Under the pieces are notes generated by a model, which was not told the origin of the DNA, made no database searches, and saw only the letters and a list, made by a program, of their open reading frames with translations. The translations under genes were made by a program, and so were the position numbers. Source: Bacteroides muris (ex Afrizal et al. 2022) (GTDB taxonomy: Bacteria; Bacteroidota; Bacteroidia; Bacteroidales; Bacteroidaceae). From it: a stretch of 64,000 nt of DNA. Numbering within the stretch: position 1 is the stretch's first letter; every line of letters begins with the position of its first letter. The stretch spans positions 51,240 through 115,239 of the forward strand of contig NZ_SRYZ01000008.1 in NCBI RefSeq assembly GCF_004793475.1, written 5' to 3'. This document shows, one piece after another, positions 51,357 to 61,572 of this stretch.

Positions 51357-52775
51357 ATGATAAATAACTATTTAGAAAGGCAAATTAAGGAAAATTTTCC
51401 TTATCAACCAACTCCAGAGCAAGAAATTGCTGTGAAATATTTATCGGAGTTCCTTCTCTCATCCCGTAACAAGGTGGTTTTTATGCTTCGTGGTTATGCT
51501 GGAACGGGCAAAACTTCGCTGGTCGGTGCTTTGGTGAGGACGTTGGATAAGCTGAAACAGAAGTCGGTATTGCTGGCACCGACCGGGCGGGCAGCAAAGG
51601 TTTTTTCGGCCTATGCGGGACATCCGGCATTTACAATTCATAAAAAAATCTATAGACAGCAATCTTTCTCTAATGAGTTGAGTAATTTCTCTGTGAACGA
51701 TAATTTGACAACTCACACTCTCTATATAGTGGATGAGGCTTCGATGATTTCCAATGAGGGACTGTCCGGTTCCATGTTTGGTACGGGCAGGCTGCTGGAT
51801 GACTTGGTGCAGTTTGTCTATTCCGGTCAGGGGTGCCGTTTGTTGCTGATGGGCGATACGGCGCAGCTTCCGCCGGTGGGAGAGGAACAGAGTCCCGCCC
51901 TCTTTGCCGATGCTTTGAAAGGCTATGGTCTGGAGGTATTGGAAGTGGATTTGACGCAGGTAGTACGTCAGGAACAACAGTCGGGTATTTTGTGGAATGC
52001 TACCCTCCTGCGGCGGTTGATAGCGGAAGATGATTGCTATAGTCTGCCCAAGATAAAAGTCTCGGGATTTGCCGACATCAAGGTGCTGCCCGGCAATGAG
52101 CTGATAGAGACGTTGAGCTCTTGCTACGACCATGACGGGCTGGATGAAACCATCGTGGTGTGCCGTTCCAACAAGCGGGCGAACATCTACAACAAGGGCA
52201 TCCGTGCACAGATTCTCTGGCGTGAGGATGAGCTGAACACCGGTGATTTGTTGATGGTGGCGAAAAATAACTACTTTTGGACGGAAAAAGAGAAGGAGAT
52301 GGACTTCATTGCCAACGGTGAGATTGCCGTGGTGCGTCGCGTGCGCCATACGCGTGAACTGTATGGCTTCCGTTTTGCGGACGTGACGCTGTCTTTTCCC
52401 GATTACGACGACTTCGAATTGGAGGTGAACATGCTGCTCGATACCTTGCATACCGACTCTCCCGCACTGCCAAAGGCGGAGCATGACCGGCTTTTCTATT
52501 CCGTCCTTGAGGACTATGCCGACATTACCGTGAAGCGCGAGCGGATGAAGAAGATGAAAGCAGACCCGTACTATAACGCTCTGCAGGTGAAGTATGCCTA
52601 CGCCGTGACTTGCCACAAGGCGCAGGGAGGGCAGTGGAAGAATGTATTCCTTGACCAGGGCTATATGACGGACGAGTATCTGACACCCGATTATTTCCGT
52701 TGGCTCTATACGGCCTTTACCCGTGCCACAGGAACGCTTTATTTAGTGAACTATCCGATAGAACAAATTGTTTGA
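51357..52775 (+). CDS. RecD-like AAA/UvrD superfamily-1 helicase
   Basis: 472 residues. Walker A GYAGTGKTSLVGALV (about 45-59), VDEASMI (Walker B), MGDTAQLPPVG (motif III), and C-terminal YAVTCHKAQGGQW and YTAFTRAT (motifs V-VI). It is shorter than RecD2 and lacks its N-terminal domain, so it resembles the single-protein RecD/Dda-like helicases of Bacteroidota. Likely 5'-3' DNA helicase in repair or replication. It stands alone. Confidence 0.9.
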   Translation: MINNYLERQIKENFPYQPTPEQEIAVKYLSEFLLSSRNKVVFMLRGYAGTGKTSLVGALVRTLDKLKQKSVLLAPTGRAAKVFSAYAGHPAFTIHKKIYRQQSFSNELSNFSVNDNLTTHTLYIVDEASMISNEGLSGSMFGTGRLLDDLVQFVYSGQGCRLLLMGDTAQLPPVGEEQSPALFADALKGYGLEVLEVDLTQVVRQEQQSGILWNATLLRRLIAEDDCYSLPKIKVSGFADIKVLPGNELIETLSSCYDHDGLDETIVVCRSNKRANIYNKGIRAQILWREDELNTGDLLMVAKNNYFWTEKEKEMDFIANGEIAVVRRVRHTRELYGFRFADVTLSFPDYDDFELEVNMLLDTLHTDSPALPKAEHDRLFYSVLEDYADITVKRERMKKMKADPYYNALQVKYAYAVTCHKAQGGQWKNVFLDQGYMTDEYLTPDYFRWLYTAFTRATGTLYLVNYPIEQIV

Positions 52776-52855
52776 AAAATAGAGAGGGGTACTGACGCAG
52801 TATTCCGGTATTTTTTTTATTTTTGTAGATAGAACAACTATAACTGAATAATATT

Positions 52856-53665
52856 ATGAAGAAGTTATACTCTTTCTTTGCTTTCATAGTGGTGCTGTTT
52901 ATCGCTTCCGGTTGCCAGGACGATTATCGGAGCATGGTGCTTTTCGAAGGTGTGGAGCCTATTTATCAGATTGGGACATGTAATAATCTGGTGTCTAACC
53001 TTTCTTATTATCTTTCTGAAACAAATGAAGATACAGTGCTGGGCATTGACGGTGGCGACGGTTCCTATAATGTGATTAACGAGCATGAATCAGTGGCTTC
53101 CGTGACTTTTACCGATGATGTCAACGGGTATCAGCGTATCAAGATTCATCCGTTGGCAGAGGGGGAGACGATTGTGAAGGTGATGGATGGTTCCGGTGAG
53201 GAAACACAACTGCGCATCACGGTGAAAGGTCGTAGGCAATATACGTTGACGAAGATGGGCTTCGAGTATGGTATCAGTAGTGGTGCACCGACGGAACTGC
53301 TGGGGGATGTTTCTAAGGAACTTGCCGAGCGTCCTTGGGTGAAGGATGGTGGGTATTATGTGCTGGTGCCCGAAGATTTCTCCAATAGTATGTGGAAAGG
53401 TATATTGGAAATCTATCCAACGGGGAAAGAGGAGGAACCGCTAATGGGAATATACGAGACAGTTCCAGTGGAAGATGAGAGCGGGGATACATATGCACTG
53501 TGGCAGTTTACTTATAATGGAGAGAAGAGGCTCTTTACGCGGACGGTTTCGGGAAATGGTAAATGTGTTCTTGCGGAAAATGTAACTCCTTTCTGTCCTT
53601 TCGGTTTGTTGCCCGAAGGTGCACTGGTGGTTTATCGCGAAATGTTTCTACTTCGGATGGAATGA
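52856..53665 (+). CDS. Lipoprotein of unknown function
   Basis: 269 residues. Signal MKKLYSFFAFIVVLFIAS and lipobox SGC followed by QDDYRS. A bacterial Ig-like (Big_2-type) module is probable at about 35-130 (VINEHESVASVTFTDD, IKIHPLAEGETIVKVMDGSG, LRITVKGRR). The C-terminal half is not recognised. It lies 80 nt after the RecD-like gene and may share its transcript. Confidence 0.75.
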   Translation: MKKLYSFFAFIVVLFIASGCQDDYRSMVLFEGVEPIYQIGTCNNLVSNLSYYLSETNEDTVLGIDGGDGSYNVINEHESVASVTFTDDVNGYQRIKIHPLAEGETIVKVMDGSGEETQLRITVKGRRQYTLTKMGFEYGISSGAPTELLGDVSKELAERPWVKDGGYYVLVPEDFSNSMWKGILEIYPTGKEEEPLMGIYETVPVEDESGDTYALWQFTYNGEKRLFTRTVSGNGKCVLAENVTPFCPFGLLPEGALVVYREMFLLRME

Positions 53666-53713
53666 GGTTTTAGTAGAAATCTTGTCAAGAGCAGATTTAC
53701 GAAAGATTAACAG

Positions 53714-53742
53714 ACGGGAGGCTTGGGCTTCCCGTTTTTGTT
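53714..53742 (+). terminator. Terminator of the lipoprotein gene
   Basis: ACGGGAGGC and GCTTCCCGT pair around TTGG, followed by TTTTGTTT. Confidence 0.85.
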
Positions 53743-53990
53743 TCTGTTGCGCATCATCTGTCTGTTCTGTATGCATCATTCGTTTGCTTCGAATGTATTG
53801 TCTGTTTGTTCTGGACTAATCATCCGTCCCTTCACTTCACTGTCCCAAACCTCAGGGTTTTTCACGGAAACCCCAGGGCTTTGGAGGGTAAATGCCAGCC
53901 ATTTTACTTGCTAAGGTGTGGCATTTAGGATGGTAAGGTGTAGAGTTTTGGGAGCCGGCATGTGGCATTTCAAATGGAATACCGTGGAAG

Positions 53991-54024
53991 GTAAAAAGAA
54001 AAGGAGAAGCAATGCTCCTCCTTT
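53991..54024 (-). terminator. Terminator of alaS
   Basis: On the minus strand AAAGGAGGAGCA and TGCTTCTCCTTT form a hairpin followed by TCTTTTTAC. It lies about 95 nt after the alaS stop. Confidence 0.75.
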
Positions 54025-54117
54025 CCCGGTAGTTTAATTTTGAAATATCTAAAAAATGACGTTACAAATATACAACATCGCAGAGGCGATGTCAAGTGTT
54101 TCGCCAATCATTTTCGA

Positions 54118-56736
54118 TTATAATCCTGCCAATTCCAATACTTTGTCAATGGCAGCGTTCAGTCCGTCAGCATTCTTACCGCCGGCAGTTGCAAAGTGGG
54201 GCTGGCCACCGCCACCGCCTTGGATAAGTTTGGCAGCTTCTTTCACCAGGTTTCCGGCTTTCAGTCCGCCTGCCACGAGGTTGTCGCTCAGCATGACGGT
54301 CAGCATCGGCTTGCCTTCGGCTTCAGTTCCGGCCACGAAGAACAGGTTCTCTGTAATCTGGCCGCGTAGCTGGAAGGCGATGTTTTTCACCGTTTCCGCC
54401 GGTAGCGGAGCACAGAACTTGATAACTTTAACGCCATTGACTTCCTGCACGTTCTTCAAAAGCTTTTCTTTCAACTGTGCTTCCTTCTCCTTCATGAAGT
54501 CTTCTACCTGTTTCTTCAGTCCGGCATTCTCGTCGATATACTTACGGATGGTTCCGGCAAGGTCGGGAGCATTGTTGAAGAGCGCCTTCAAGTCGCGTAG
54601 CGTGTCCTCGATGGTATTCAGCATTTCTTCCACGCGTGCACCTGTGTAGGCTTCGATACGGCGTACACCGGCAGCTACGGAGCTTTCGGAAACAATCTTC
54701 ACCATACCGATGTTGCCGGTAGCGGCTACGTGCGTACCGCCACAGAACTCTACGGAAGAACCGAACTGAATGACGCGTACATGGTCGCCGTACTTCTCAC
54801 CGAACAGAGCGATGGCCCCCAGCTCCTTAGCTTCTTCGATAGGAATGTTGCGGTATTCCTTCAAAGGTATGTTGGCCCGAATCTTTGCATTAACGATGTG
54901 TTCTACCTTGCGGATTTCCTCGTCCGTCACCTTCTGGAAGTGTGAGAAGTCGAAACGCAGGGAGTCCGGTGTAACCAAAGAACCCTTCTGCTCAACATGC
55001 TCACCAAGCACTTCGCGCAGTGCGGCATCCAGCAAGTGGGTGGCAGAGTGGTTGGCGGCACAAGCGGCACGCTTGTCGGTATCCACGCATGCCATCATTG
55101 GAGCTTCCAGGTGTTGGGGCAGCTTCTTGGCGATGTGGATGGGCAAGTTGTTTTCCTTCTTGGTGTCTATTACTTCGATGGTTTCGAACTCGTTCACCAA
55201 TACACCGGTATCACCTACCTGACCGCCGCTTTCAGCGTAGAATGGAGTCTTGTCCAGCACAATCTGATACAAGGTCTGGTTCTTTTGCTTCACTTGGCGG
55301 TAGCGCAGAATGGATGTTTCATATTCCGTATAGTCATATCCCACGAATTCGGTAGTACCTTCTTTTAGCGTAATCCAGTCACCGGTTTCTATGGCAGCGG
55401 CATTGCGGGCACGCTGTTTCTGCTGTTGCATTTCGGCATCGAATTCCTTGATGTCGGCAGTCATGCCGTTTTCGCGGAGAATCAGCTCCGTCAGGTCGAG
55501 CGGGAAACCGAAAGTATCATATAAGGTGAAGGCATCCTTTCCGCTGATTTCGTTCTTGCCCGCGGCTTTGGCGTCTGTCATGGTCTTTTCCAGCAGGCGG
55601 ATACCCGTCTCCAATGTGCGGAGGAAAGAGTCTTCTTCTTCTTTGATAACTTTTGCAATCAAGTCCTTCTGTGCATTCAGTTCGGGGTAAGCGCCACCCA
55701 TATTCTCGATGAGCACGGGAAGCAGCTTGTACATGAATGCCTGCTTCTGTCCGAGGAACGTATAACCGTAGCGTACGGCACGTCGCAGGATACGGCGGAT
55801 GACATAACCTGCTTTGGCATTGCTCGGTAGCTGTCCGTCGGTGATGGAGAAAGCTATGGTACGGATATGGTCGGCAATCACGCGCATGGCGATGTCCGAT
55901 TTCTCATCTTCGCCGTACTTCTTGCCTGCCATGTCGCCGATGGCTTTCAGTATCGGTTGGAACACGTCCGTATCGTAGTTGGAAGTCTTTCCCTGCAGCG
56001 TGCGCACCAGTCGCTCGAAGCCCATACCGGTATCGATAACTTTGGCAGGAAGCCCCTCCAGACTGCCGTCTGCCTTGCGGTTGAATTGCATGAACACGAG
56101 GTTCCAGATTTCAATCACCTGCGGATGGTCTTTGTTCACCAGTTGGCTGCCCGGAATCTGTGCCTTTTCTTCTTCGGGACGTGAGTCGATGTGTATTTCG
56201 GAACACGGACCGCAGGGACCCGTATCACCCATTTCCCAGAAGTTGTCGTGCTTGTTTCCGTTCAGGATATGGTCTTTCGGCAAGAACTGTTCCCAGTAGG
56301 AGGCAGCTTCGTTGTCGCGTTCCAAACCTTCTTCAGCGTTACCTTCGAACACAGTGGCATAGAGGTCTTTCGGGTCTATCTTCAGCACATCCACCAGATA
56401 CTCCCATGCCCAGGAGATAGCTTCTTTCTTGAAGTAATCACCGAATGACCAGTTGCCCAGCATCTCAAACATGGTGTGGTGGTAGGTATCGTGCCCCACT
56501 TCTTCCAAGTCATTATGCTTTCCGCTTACGCGAAGGCATTTCTGTGAGTCCGCAACTCTTTTGTATTTCGCCGGGTGGTTGCCCAGAATAATATCTTTGA
56601 ACTGGTTCATTCCTGCGTTGGTGAACATCAACGTGGGGTCATCCTTAATCACCATCGGAGCCGAAGGCACTATCTGGTGACCTTTACTTTCGAAGAAACT
56701 CTTGAAAGAGTCTCTGATTTCGTTTGCAGTCAACAT
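54118..56736 (-). CDS. alaS: Alanine--tRNA ligase
   Basis: 872 residues, full length. Class II aminoacylation core at the N-terminus ([50 protein letters not shown]). The editing domain has [11 protein letters not shown] and [10 protein letters not shown] (zinc-binding residues). The C-terminal domain ends [16 protein letters not shown]. It charges tRNA-Ala and clears mischarged Ser/Gly. A TATCTTTG box at 56893-56900 probably drives it, divergent from the M23 gene. Confidence 0.98.
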   Translation of the reverse strand: MLTANEIRDSFKSFFESKGHQIVPSAPMVIKDDPTLMFTNAGMNQFKDIILGNHPAKYKRVADSQKCLRVSGKHNDLEEVGHDTYHHTMFEMLGNWSFGDYFKKEAISWAWEYLVDVLKIDPKDLYATVFEGNAEEGLERDNEAASYWEQFLPKDHILNGNKHDNFWEMGDTGPCGPCSEIHIDSRPEEEKAQIPGSQLVNKDHPQVIEIWNLVFMQFNRKADGSLEGLPAKVIDTGMGFERLVRTLQGKTSNYDTDVFQPILKAIGDMAGKKYGEDEKSDIAMRVIADHIRTIAFSITDGQLPSNAKAGYVIRRILRRAVRYGYTFLGQKQAFMYKLLPVLIENMGGAYPELNAQKDLIAKVIKEEEDSFLRTLETGIRLLEKTMTDAKAAGKNEISGKDAFTLYDTFGFPLDLTELILRENGMTADIKEFDAEMQQQKQRARNAAAIETGDWITLKEGTTEFVGYDYTEYETSILRYRQVKQKNQTLYQIVLDKTPFYAESGGQVGDTGVLVNEFETIEVIDTKKENNLPIHIAKKLPQHLEAPMMACVDTDKRAACAANHSATHLLDAALREVLGEHVEQKGSLVTPDSLRFDFSHFQKVTDEEIRKVEHIVNAKIRANIPLKEYRNIPIEEAKELGAIALFGEKYGDHVRVIQFGSSVEFCGGTHVAATGNIGMVKIVSESSVAAGVRRIEAYTGARVEEMLNTIEDTLRDLKALFNNAPDLAGTIRKYIDENAGLKKQVEDFMKEKEAQLKEKLLKNVQEVNGVKVIKFCAPLPAETVKNIAFQLRGQITENLFFVAGTEAEGKPMLTVMLSDNLVAGGLKAGNLVKEAAKLIQGGGGGQPHFATAGGKNADGLNAAIDKVLELAGL

Positions 56737-56892
56737 ACGTCTATTTATGATTTATGATTTTTATTTATAGCTTGCGACTCATGACTTGTACAATTTATGA
56801 TTTTAAAGGAAAAAGCTATCAGCCTTGTAGGTAATTCCCCACTATTATCACTCTTATAAATCATAAATCTTATAATTCTTGAAAAAACCGTG

Positions 56893-56920
56893 CAAAGATA
56901 GCTTGTTTTTATTACTTTTG
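56893..56920. promoter_or_regulatory. Divergent -7 boxes for alaS and the M23 gene
   Basis: TATCTTTG on the minus strand (56893-56900) and TACTTTTG on the plus strand (56913-56920), 12 nt apart. Both match TAnnTTTG; neither has a clean -33 box. Polymerases on both would clash, so the two genes may be inversely controlled. Confidence 0.5.
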
Positions 56921-56949
56921 CCGCATTGACAAGCGAAATATTTCCTAAG

Positions 56950-57918
56950 ATGCGCAAAGTTTACTACATTTATAATCCACAGACGCAGACGTACGACCGT
57001 ATTTATCCTACCGTGAGGCAGCGGGCGCTGAGTATTCTCCGCCGTTTGTTCATCGGTATGGGGCTGGGTGCGGGCAGTTTCATCGTGCTGCTGTTAATCT
57101 TCGGCTCCCCGTCAGAGAAAGAGTTGCGGAAAGAAAACAGCCAACTCCAGGCGCAGTACAACGTGCTCTCTCGCCGACTGGACGAGGCGATGGGAGTGTT
57201 GCAGGACATACGGCAGCGTGACGACAACCTGTACCGGGTGATTTTCATGGCCGACCCTATTCCTACTGCCATTCGTCAGGCAGGATATGGCGGCACCAAC
57301 CGCTATGAACATCTGATGGATATGGCAAACTCCGATTTGGTTATCAATACCACTCAAAAGATGGACATGCTCAGTAAGCAGCTTTATATCCAGTCGAACT
57401 CTTTTGATGACGTGGTGGATATGTGCAAAAGCCACGACGAGATGTTGCGTTGCATTCCGGCCATCCAACCGATTTCGAATAAAGACCTCAAGAAGACTGC
57501 TTCAGGCTACGGTACGCGTATAGACCCCATCTATGGCACTCCGAAATTCCATGCCGGTATGGACTTCTCTGCCAATCCGGGTACTGATGTCTATGCCACA
57601 GGAGACGGCACGGTTATCAAGATGGGATGGGAAACCGGGTATGGTAATACGGTCATTATCGACCATGGTTTCGGCTATCAGACATGGTATGCCCACCTGC
57701 GCGATTTCCGTACAAAACCGGGTAAGAAGGTGGTGCGTGGTGAAGTCATCGGCGGAGTAGGCAGTACGGGCAAGAGCACCGGTCCGCATTTGCACTACGA
57801 GGTGCACGTTAAAGGGAAAGTCGTGAATCCGGTGAATTACTACTTCATGGATTTGAGTGCCGAGGATTATGACCGCATGATACAGATTGCGGCAAACCAC
57901 GGGAAGGTGCTTGACTAA
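56950..57918 (+). CDS. M23 family metallopeptidase
   Basis: 322 residues from ATG at 56950 (MRKVYYIYNPQTQTYDRIYP). One membrane segment (FIGMGLGAGSFIVLLLIFG), a coiled-coil (about 65-95), and a C-terminal LytM/M23 zinc peptidase domain with HAGMDFSANPGTD, GYGNTVIIDHGFGYQTWYAH and GPHLHYEVH. Cuts or helps cut peptidoglycan cross-links in the periplasm. The promoter box at 56913-56920 rules out the TTG start at 56926. Confidence 0.92.
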   Translation: MRKVYYIYNPQTQTYDRIYPTVRQRALSILRRLFIGMGLGAGSFIVLLLIFGSPSEKELRKENSQLQAQYNVLSRRLDEAMGVLQDIRQRDDNLYRVIFMADPIPTAIRQAGYGGTNRYEHLMDMANSDLVINTTQKMDMLSKQLYIQSNSFDDVVDMCKSHDEMLRCIPAIQPISNKDLKKTASGYGTRIDPIYGTPKFHAGMDFSANPGTDVYATGDGTVIKMGWETGYGNTVIIDHGFGYQTWYAHLRDFRTKPGKKVVRGEVIGGVGSTGKSTGPHLHYEVHVKGKVVNPVNYYFMDLSAEDYDRMIQIAANHGKVLD

Positions 57919-58871
57919 TCTATCACTTCTTCGCAGACTGCCATTTCCGTGCCTCGGTATACCACTACTATCCGTTGTAGCGTAGTATTACCTATGTTGT
58001 TTCGGACAGTTTTGCTGGCAGCATAGCGATTGTCTTGCTTAATGGCTTCACAGCGTAGTTGTTCCACCCGTTCGTTGCTGTCTTTTCCTTTGGCATATTT
58101 CAGTTCGATGATGTAGCTGTGCTCCATGTCCTTGTAGATTTCGGTCAGCGGAAGAAGGAAGATGTCTGCATAGCCTGCTTGTGTGTCCTGTTCCAAAATC
58201 GGATGGTAGAAGCGGTTCTGCGACGTCATGGCGAGAGTGAAGCCGTGCACGTAGGCTTCGCCCTTCTGCTTGTCGCGCTGGGAGGAGTAGCGGTGCAGGC
58301 AGTTGTACAGCTGTTCACGCACTACTTGGTTGGGGATGGTTAGCTTTGTAGCACCTTTGTGCGTGCCGCCAATGGTGAGCATGCTGAAATGAAACAACAA
58401 ACTGATGAAATTGTCAGGATGGGTAATCTTCTCGGCTGGGAATCCCGCTTTCAGTTCTCCTGTCACGAATCCTTGTTCCACCGGTTTCTGTATGACCGAA
58501 GCGTCGTGGGCAAACTCCTTGTCTTTGCGGATAAGCATACGTAGTTTGTTGTAGTCCACGCGGATATTCTCTTCCACCATGTTCTTCGGCGGTTTGCCTC
58601 CATTGCGTACGTAGTTATCCACAAAGTAAAGCACCATATTGGAGTTGTACATCGTGGTGCGCCCATAGCTGTCTTCTGAAAAGCGGTAGTTGTCGTATCA
58701 TGGTTTCATCAATACTGCTAATTCATCCGTAGTATGGTGGAACTCGCAGGTAGTGGCATAATAGTTTAACATTTGGCGCACATCCTCTTCCGTAAATCCG
58801 GTTAGTTCATTGAACTCGGCAGACAGCGAGTAATTGGTTCCGATATTGAAGCCGCTTGTCAGGTCATCCAT
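57915..58871 (-). pseudogene. Decayed AAA-ATPase-like / PD-(D/E)XK protein
   Basis: The readable frame starts at an ATG at 58871 (MDDLTSGFNIGTNYSLSAEF), the middle of the AAA-ATPase_like (PF09820) domain, and runs into a PDDEXK_9-type nuclease domain (PF08011; GYADIFLLPL, HSYIIELKYAK). The P-loop half (roughly 250 residues) is missing. In frame, the conserved Trp of the WYDxYRFS motif is a TGA (58698-58700): MKP-stop-YDNYRFSEDSYG. So it has both an N-terminal deletion and a nonsense mutation. A TATATTTG box lies at 58891-58898. Its last 4 nt overlap the M23 gene. Confidence 0.85.
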
Positions 58872-59026
58872 CCTTTTCCTTTTGTCAACACAAATATAGT
58901 GCAAAGAGTTCGGAATGAGAAGAGTACTTTTTCTGCTTTTGCAGGTCATTTATAAGCTCCTTAAAATGGAGGGTGGCGTTAAAGTATCCATCAATTACGC
59001 CAAACTTGAAGCTAGTGACAATACAG

Positions 59027-59134
59027 ATGACTTTGCCGCAGAACAAGCAGACTGTCAATCGGACTATGCTCATGAAACGGCATCAACGTATTGCGGCACC
59101 ATTATTCACGGATGTTTTTTCTGAGAGGTCATAA
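59027..59134 (+). CDS. Doubtful 35-residue frame before a strong hairpin
   Basis: MTLPQNKQTVNRTMLMKRHQ and on to ERS; the stop abuts the hairpin at 59135. A 69-codon frame in another phase (58915-59124) covers the same DNA. Neither is recognised; this may be a remnant of a lost gene. Confidence 0.2.
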   Translation: MTLPQNKQTVNRTMLMKRHQRIAAPLFTDVFSERS

Positions 59135-59192
59135 AAAAGCGGCGGCAGATTCTGAAAACATCACGTAGTTTTCAGAATCTGCCGCCGCTTTT
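59135..59192. terminator. Perfect 25-bp hairpin
   Basis: Arms 59135-59159 and 59168-59192 are exact reverse complements (AAAAGCGGCGGCAGATTCTG at the start of the first) around an 8-nt loop, ending in TTTT on both strands. An unusually strong terminator. The plus-strand transcript it would end is unclear. Confidence 0.8.
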
Positions 59193-59388
59193 CTAAAATT
59201 TATCACCCTCTTTTTCAGAAATGAGTTCTATCTACCCCTGGTAACCGTTATCCGTAGAAATCGACTTTCTGTGTGAATTCTCTATACAAGTAATCATGTG
59301 GAAAAATTAATTCGGTTCGTCAGCTAATGCCAGTATCATAAAAGAATATTGGGTAATAAGAGGTTTATAGATTTGTACTGAATAAACA

Positions 59389-59619
59389 TTAATTTTGAAT
59401 GGTGATATTTCTGTTTCTTATCAACTCTTCAAAGTTTTCAATATTATACTCCACTTTAGGTATCTCTGTTTTTTGATGAAAATCTTCCCAATAGAAGCCA
59501 ATTCTTCGGATCTTGGCTCTGATGCCTTTTTGTTCATTATTGGAAGATTGCAGTTTCAGTCTGATTAACTCTTTAATTTTGAAAACTTCTTCTGAAGTGA
59601 ATATTTTCTTACCTTTCAT
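59389..59619 (-). CDS. Unknown small protein next to the DNA glycosylase
   Basis: 76 residues, basic. FTSEEVFKIKELIRLKLQSS and QKGIRAKIRRIGFYWEDFHQ suggest helices that could bind nucleic acid. It follows the glycosylase gene by 16 nt on the same strand and may work with it. No firm family. Confidence 0.6.
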   Translation of the reverse strand: MKGKKIFTSEEVFKIKELIRLKLQSSNNEQKGIRAKIRRIGFYWEDFHQKTEIPKVEYNIENFEELIRNRNITIQN

Positions 59620-59635
59620 AATTATTCTTTAATGT

Positions 59636-60124
59636 TTAGTATGTTAGGGCATTTTCCCAATTTTTTATCTTTTCTCCTATCTTTTTAGCACAAGCATTAC
59701 TGGTAGAATAAGCTATACTGGACGGCAATCGAGTTTTGTAATAGTTGGCAGCTTTCTTTCCATTAAATACAACTTTTTTTATTTTTGGGTAACGATTCAG
59801 CAAGCCGTCAATGTCATTATATTCTTCTTCTTTTATATTGCTATCCAGGCTGCTTTCACGTTCACAAGACTGTAACGTATCCCATAATGCAATGTGGTGT
59901 TTCTTTAAACACGAAATTTTTTCCTCGTAATCTTTGAATTCCATATTGGAATTGAACAATCTCTTCATTATTTTCCAGAAACTATTATTGGGTGAAGCGT
60001 AGTATTCTTTGCTTCTCAGTGATTCTTTACCGGGCATGGTTCCCAATATTAGGATTTCGGAACTTTCATCAATAATAGGCGGTAATGATTGTACCCTGTT
60101 GTTTAGTAATTCATCTTTTTTCAT
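59636..60124 (-). CDS. Hypoxanthine/uracil-DNA glycosylase family protein
   Basis: 162 residues, of the UDG superfamily. The first motif ILILGTMPGKESLRSKEYYA, then NNSFWKIM and HIALWDTLQSCER match the DNA-deoxyinosine (hypoxanthine) glycosylase branch. The closing motif reads SIAYSTSNACAKK. It removes deaminated bases from DNA. It lies 20 nt after the LRR lipoprotein gene. Confidence 0.83.
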   Translation of the reverse strand: MKKDELLNNRVQSLPPIIDESSEILILGTMPGKESLRSKEYYASPNNSFWKIMKRLFNSNMEFKDYEEKISCLKKHHIALWDTLQSCERESSLDSNIKEEEYNDIDGLLNRYPKIKKVVFNGKKAANYYKTRLPSSIAYSTSNACAKKIGEKIKNWENALTY

Positions 60125-60144
60125 CGTTCTGTGATATGTTAATG

Positions 60145-61572
60145 TTATTCTTCAAAAATTGCAATAGCATGTGCCATCCATATAGAATTGTTTTGATAAT
60201 CTTCTTTACAGCCTTTGGGAATATATAAAACGAAGCGTAAAGGAGCTATATCTTCTATAGAAGCTCCCGTTTCTTCAACAAAACTAGTTGGAGTTATTGT
60301 CGGCGTTATTTTTCCTTTAATGATAACGTTTTGTAATCTGGAACAGTTTCCAAATGCCCAACGTCCTATATATGTTACGTTTTGAGGAATAGTTATAATG
60401 GATAAATTTTTACAAAGTCCAAATGTGCTATCCTCTATTTTTGTTAAGGTTTCAGGCAAATGAATATCTTCAAGTGCGATACAACCTAAGAACGCATAAG
60501 CTCCTATGGTTTTTACTCTATTGGGAATGTTTATGTTTTTTAGATTTTTACAATGATTAAAAGCGCATTCACCAATGGATTTAGCTTGTTCTGGTAAAAG
60601 TATATGTTCCAATTTTTCCCAATTGAGAAATAGATAATCAGTAATTTCATTGTCTTTCGTGAAATAGTCCATGTCATTGTTTATGCGTTGATATGAATCT
60701 CCTCCAGATCTAATATTTGCATGTGATAAATCTAAATGAATAAGATTGGTCATTTTCTCCATGATAACAAAATCAGTCCCATTTATATAGCCTATAAGAG
60801 TCAAATCTTTTATTTTAGTTAAGTCTGTTGTAGATAATATTTCAGGTAATTTGCCTGGCTCTTGAATATCTATCCGTGCTTTAGTTCCATTCTCTGATAA
60901 TGTTAATGCAGGTTTTGCAGCTTGGTATATTTCTATTTGTTCCGAGTTGCTTTCACCTTTAAATGTAATTTTACATTCGCGAGGAGATGTTTTTTCATTC
61001 TCTGATGAAATAAATGTAATGATTTGTTTTCCAGGCTGATATTGAAGATTGCCTTCTTTGTTGTAAATCCATGATTGGCCCTCTGGGTCAATTTCAATTG
61101 CATAGTTACAATTTGACAGAACTTCTATTTGAAATGTTGTACTAACATGACGAATTTCATACCTTTTTTCTGGAAGCTGGATAAAATTTACCGATTTTTG
61201 CTTGATATTCAGTTCCTTTTGTGTGTCTCCCACCTTTATTACAAACTGTGCATTCCTTTCATTGTGTTCTGCATTTTCTGCAACATGAATGTAGGCTGTG
61301 ACTTCATTTGATTGTTCAAAATTATATTTATACTCTACTGTGCACCACTTATTGGTGGGGGTTATCTGACTATGCCACCATGTTTGGTTCATGATAGTAA
61401 AAGACATGGATTGTTCGCCTCCTTCTGCAGGGAAAATTATGCCATTAGTAAATAGCATTTCACTTTCCGGTGAAAGAATGAGTTGTGGTTCGTCTTCTTT
61501 GCTGCATGAAACAATAAGCACACATGAAATGGCGATAAACCATAAGGAAATTTGCAGATTGATTTTTTTCAT
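60145..61572 (-). CDS. LRR / BACON-type lipoprotein
   Basis: 475 residues. Signal and lipobox (FIAISCVLIVSCSKEDEP). Two BACON-like modules at about 45-215 (WWHSQITPTNKWCTVEYKYN; FKGESNSEQIEIYQAAKP). Then a BspA-type leucine-rich repeat region (about 255-445) with SIGECAFNHCKNLKNINIP, TIGAYAFLGCIALEDIHLP and YIGRWAFGNCSRLQNVII. Likely on the cell surface, binding host or microbial ligands. A large palindrome lies upstream. Confidence 0.88.
   Translation of the reverse strand: MKKINLQISLWFIAISCVLIVSCSKEDEPQLILSPESEMLFTNGIIFPAEGGEQSMSFTIMNQTWWHSQITPTNKWCTVEYKYNFEQSNEVTAYIHVAENAEHNERNAQFVIKVGDTQKELNIKQKSVNFIQLPEKRYEIRHVSTTFQIEVLSNCNYAIEIDPEGQSWIYNKEGNLQYQPGKQIITFISSENEKTSPRECKITFKGESNSEQIEIYQAAKPALTLSENGTKARIDIQEPGKLPEILSTTDLTKIKDLTLIGYINGTDFVIMEKMTNLIHLDLSHANIRSGGDSYQRINNDMDYFTKDNEITDYLFLNWEKLEHILLPEQAKSIGECAFNHCKNLKNINIPNRVKTIGAYAFLGCIALEDIHLPETLTKIEDSTFGLCKNLSIITIPQNVTYIGRWAFGNCSRLQNVIIKGKITPTITPTSFVEETGASIEDIAPLRFVLYIPKGCKEDYQNNSIWMAHAIAIFEE

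Larger units (their letters stand above)
53666..54117. other. 452-bp gap between converging genes
   Basis: Contains the two terminators (53714-53742 and 53991-54024). Between them lie a GGGTTT / AAACCC hairpin near 53858 and an AATGCCA / TGGCATT inverted repeat (from 53890). TGGCATTT occurs twice more. No gene seen. Confidence 0.5.

Noticed and set aside
51459..52616. 385-codon minus-strand frame
   Set aside because: Antisense shadow of the RecD-like helicase.
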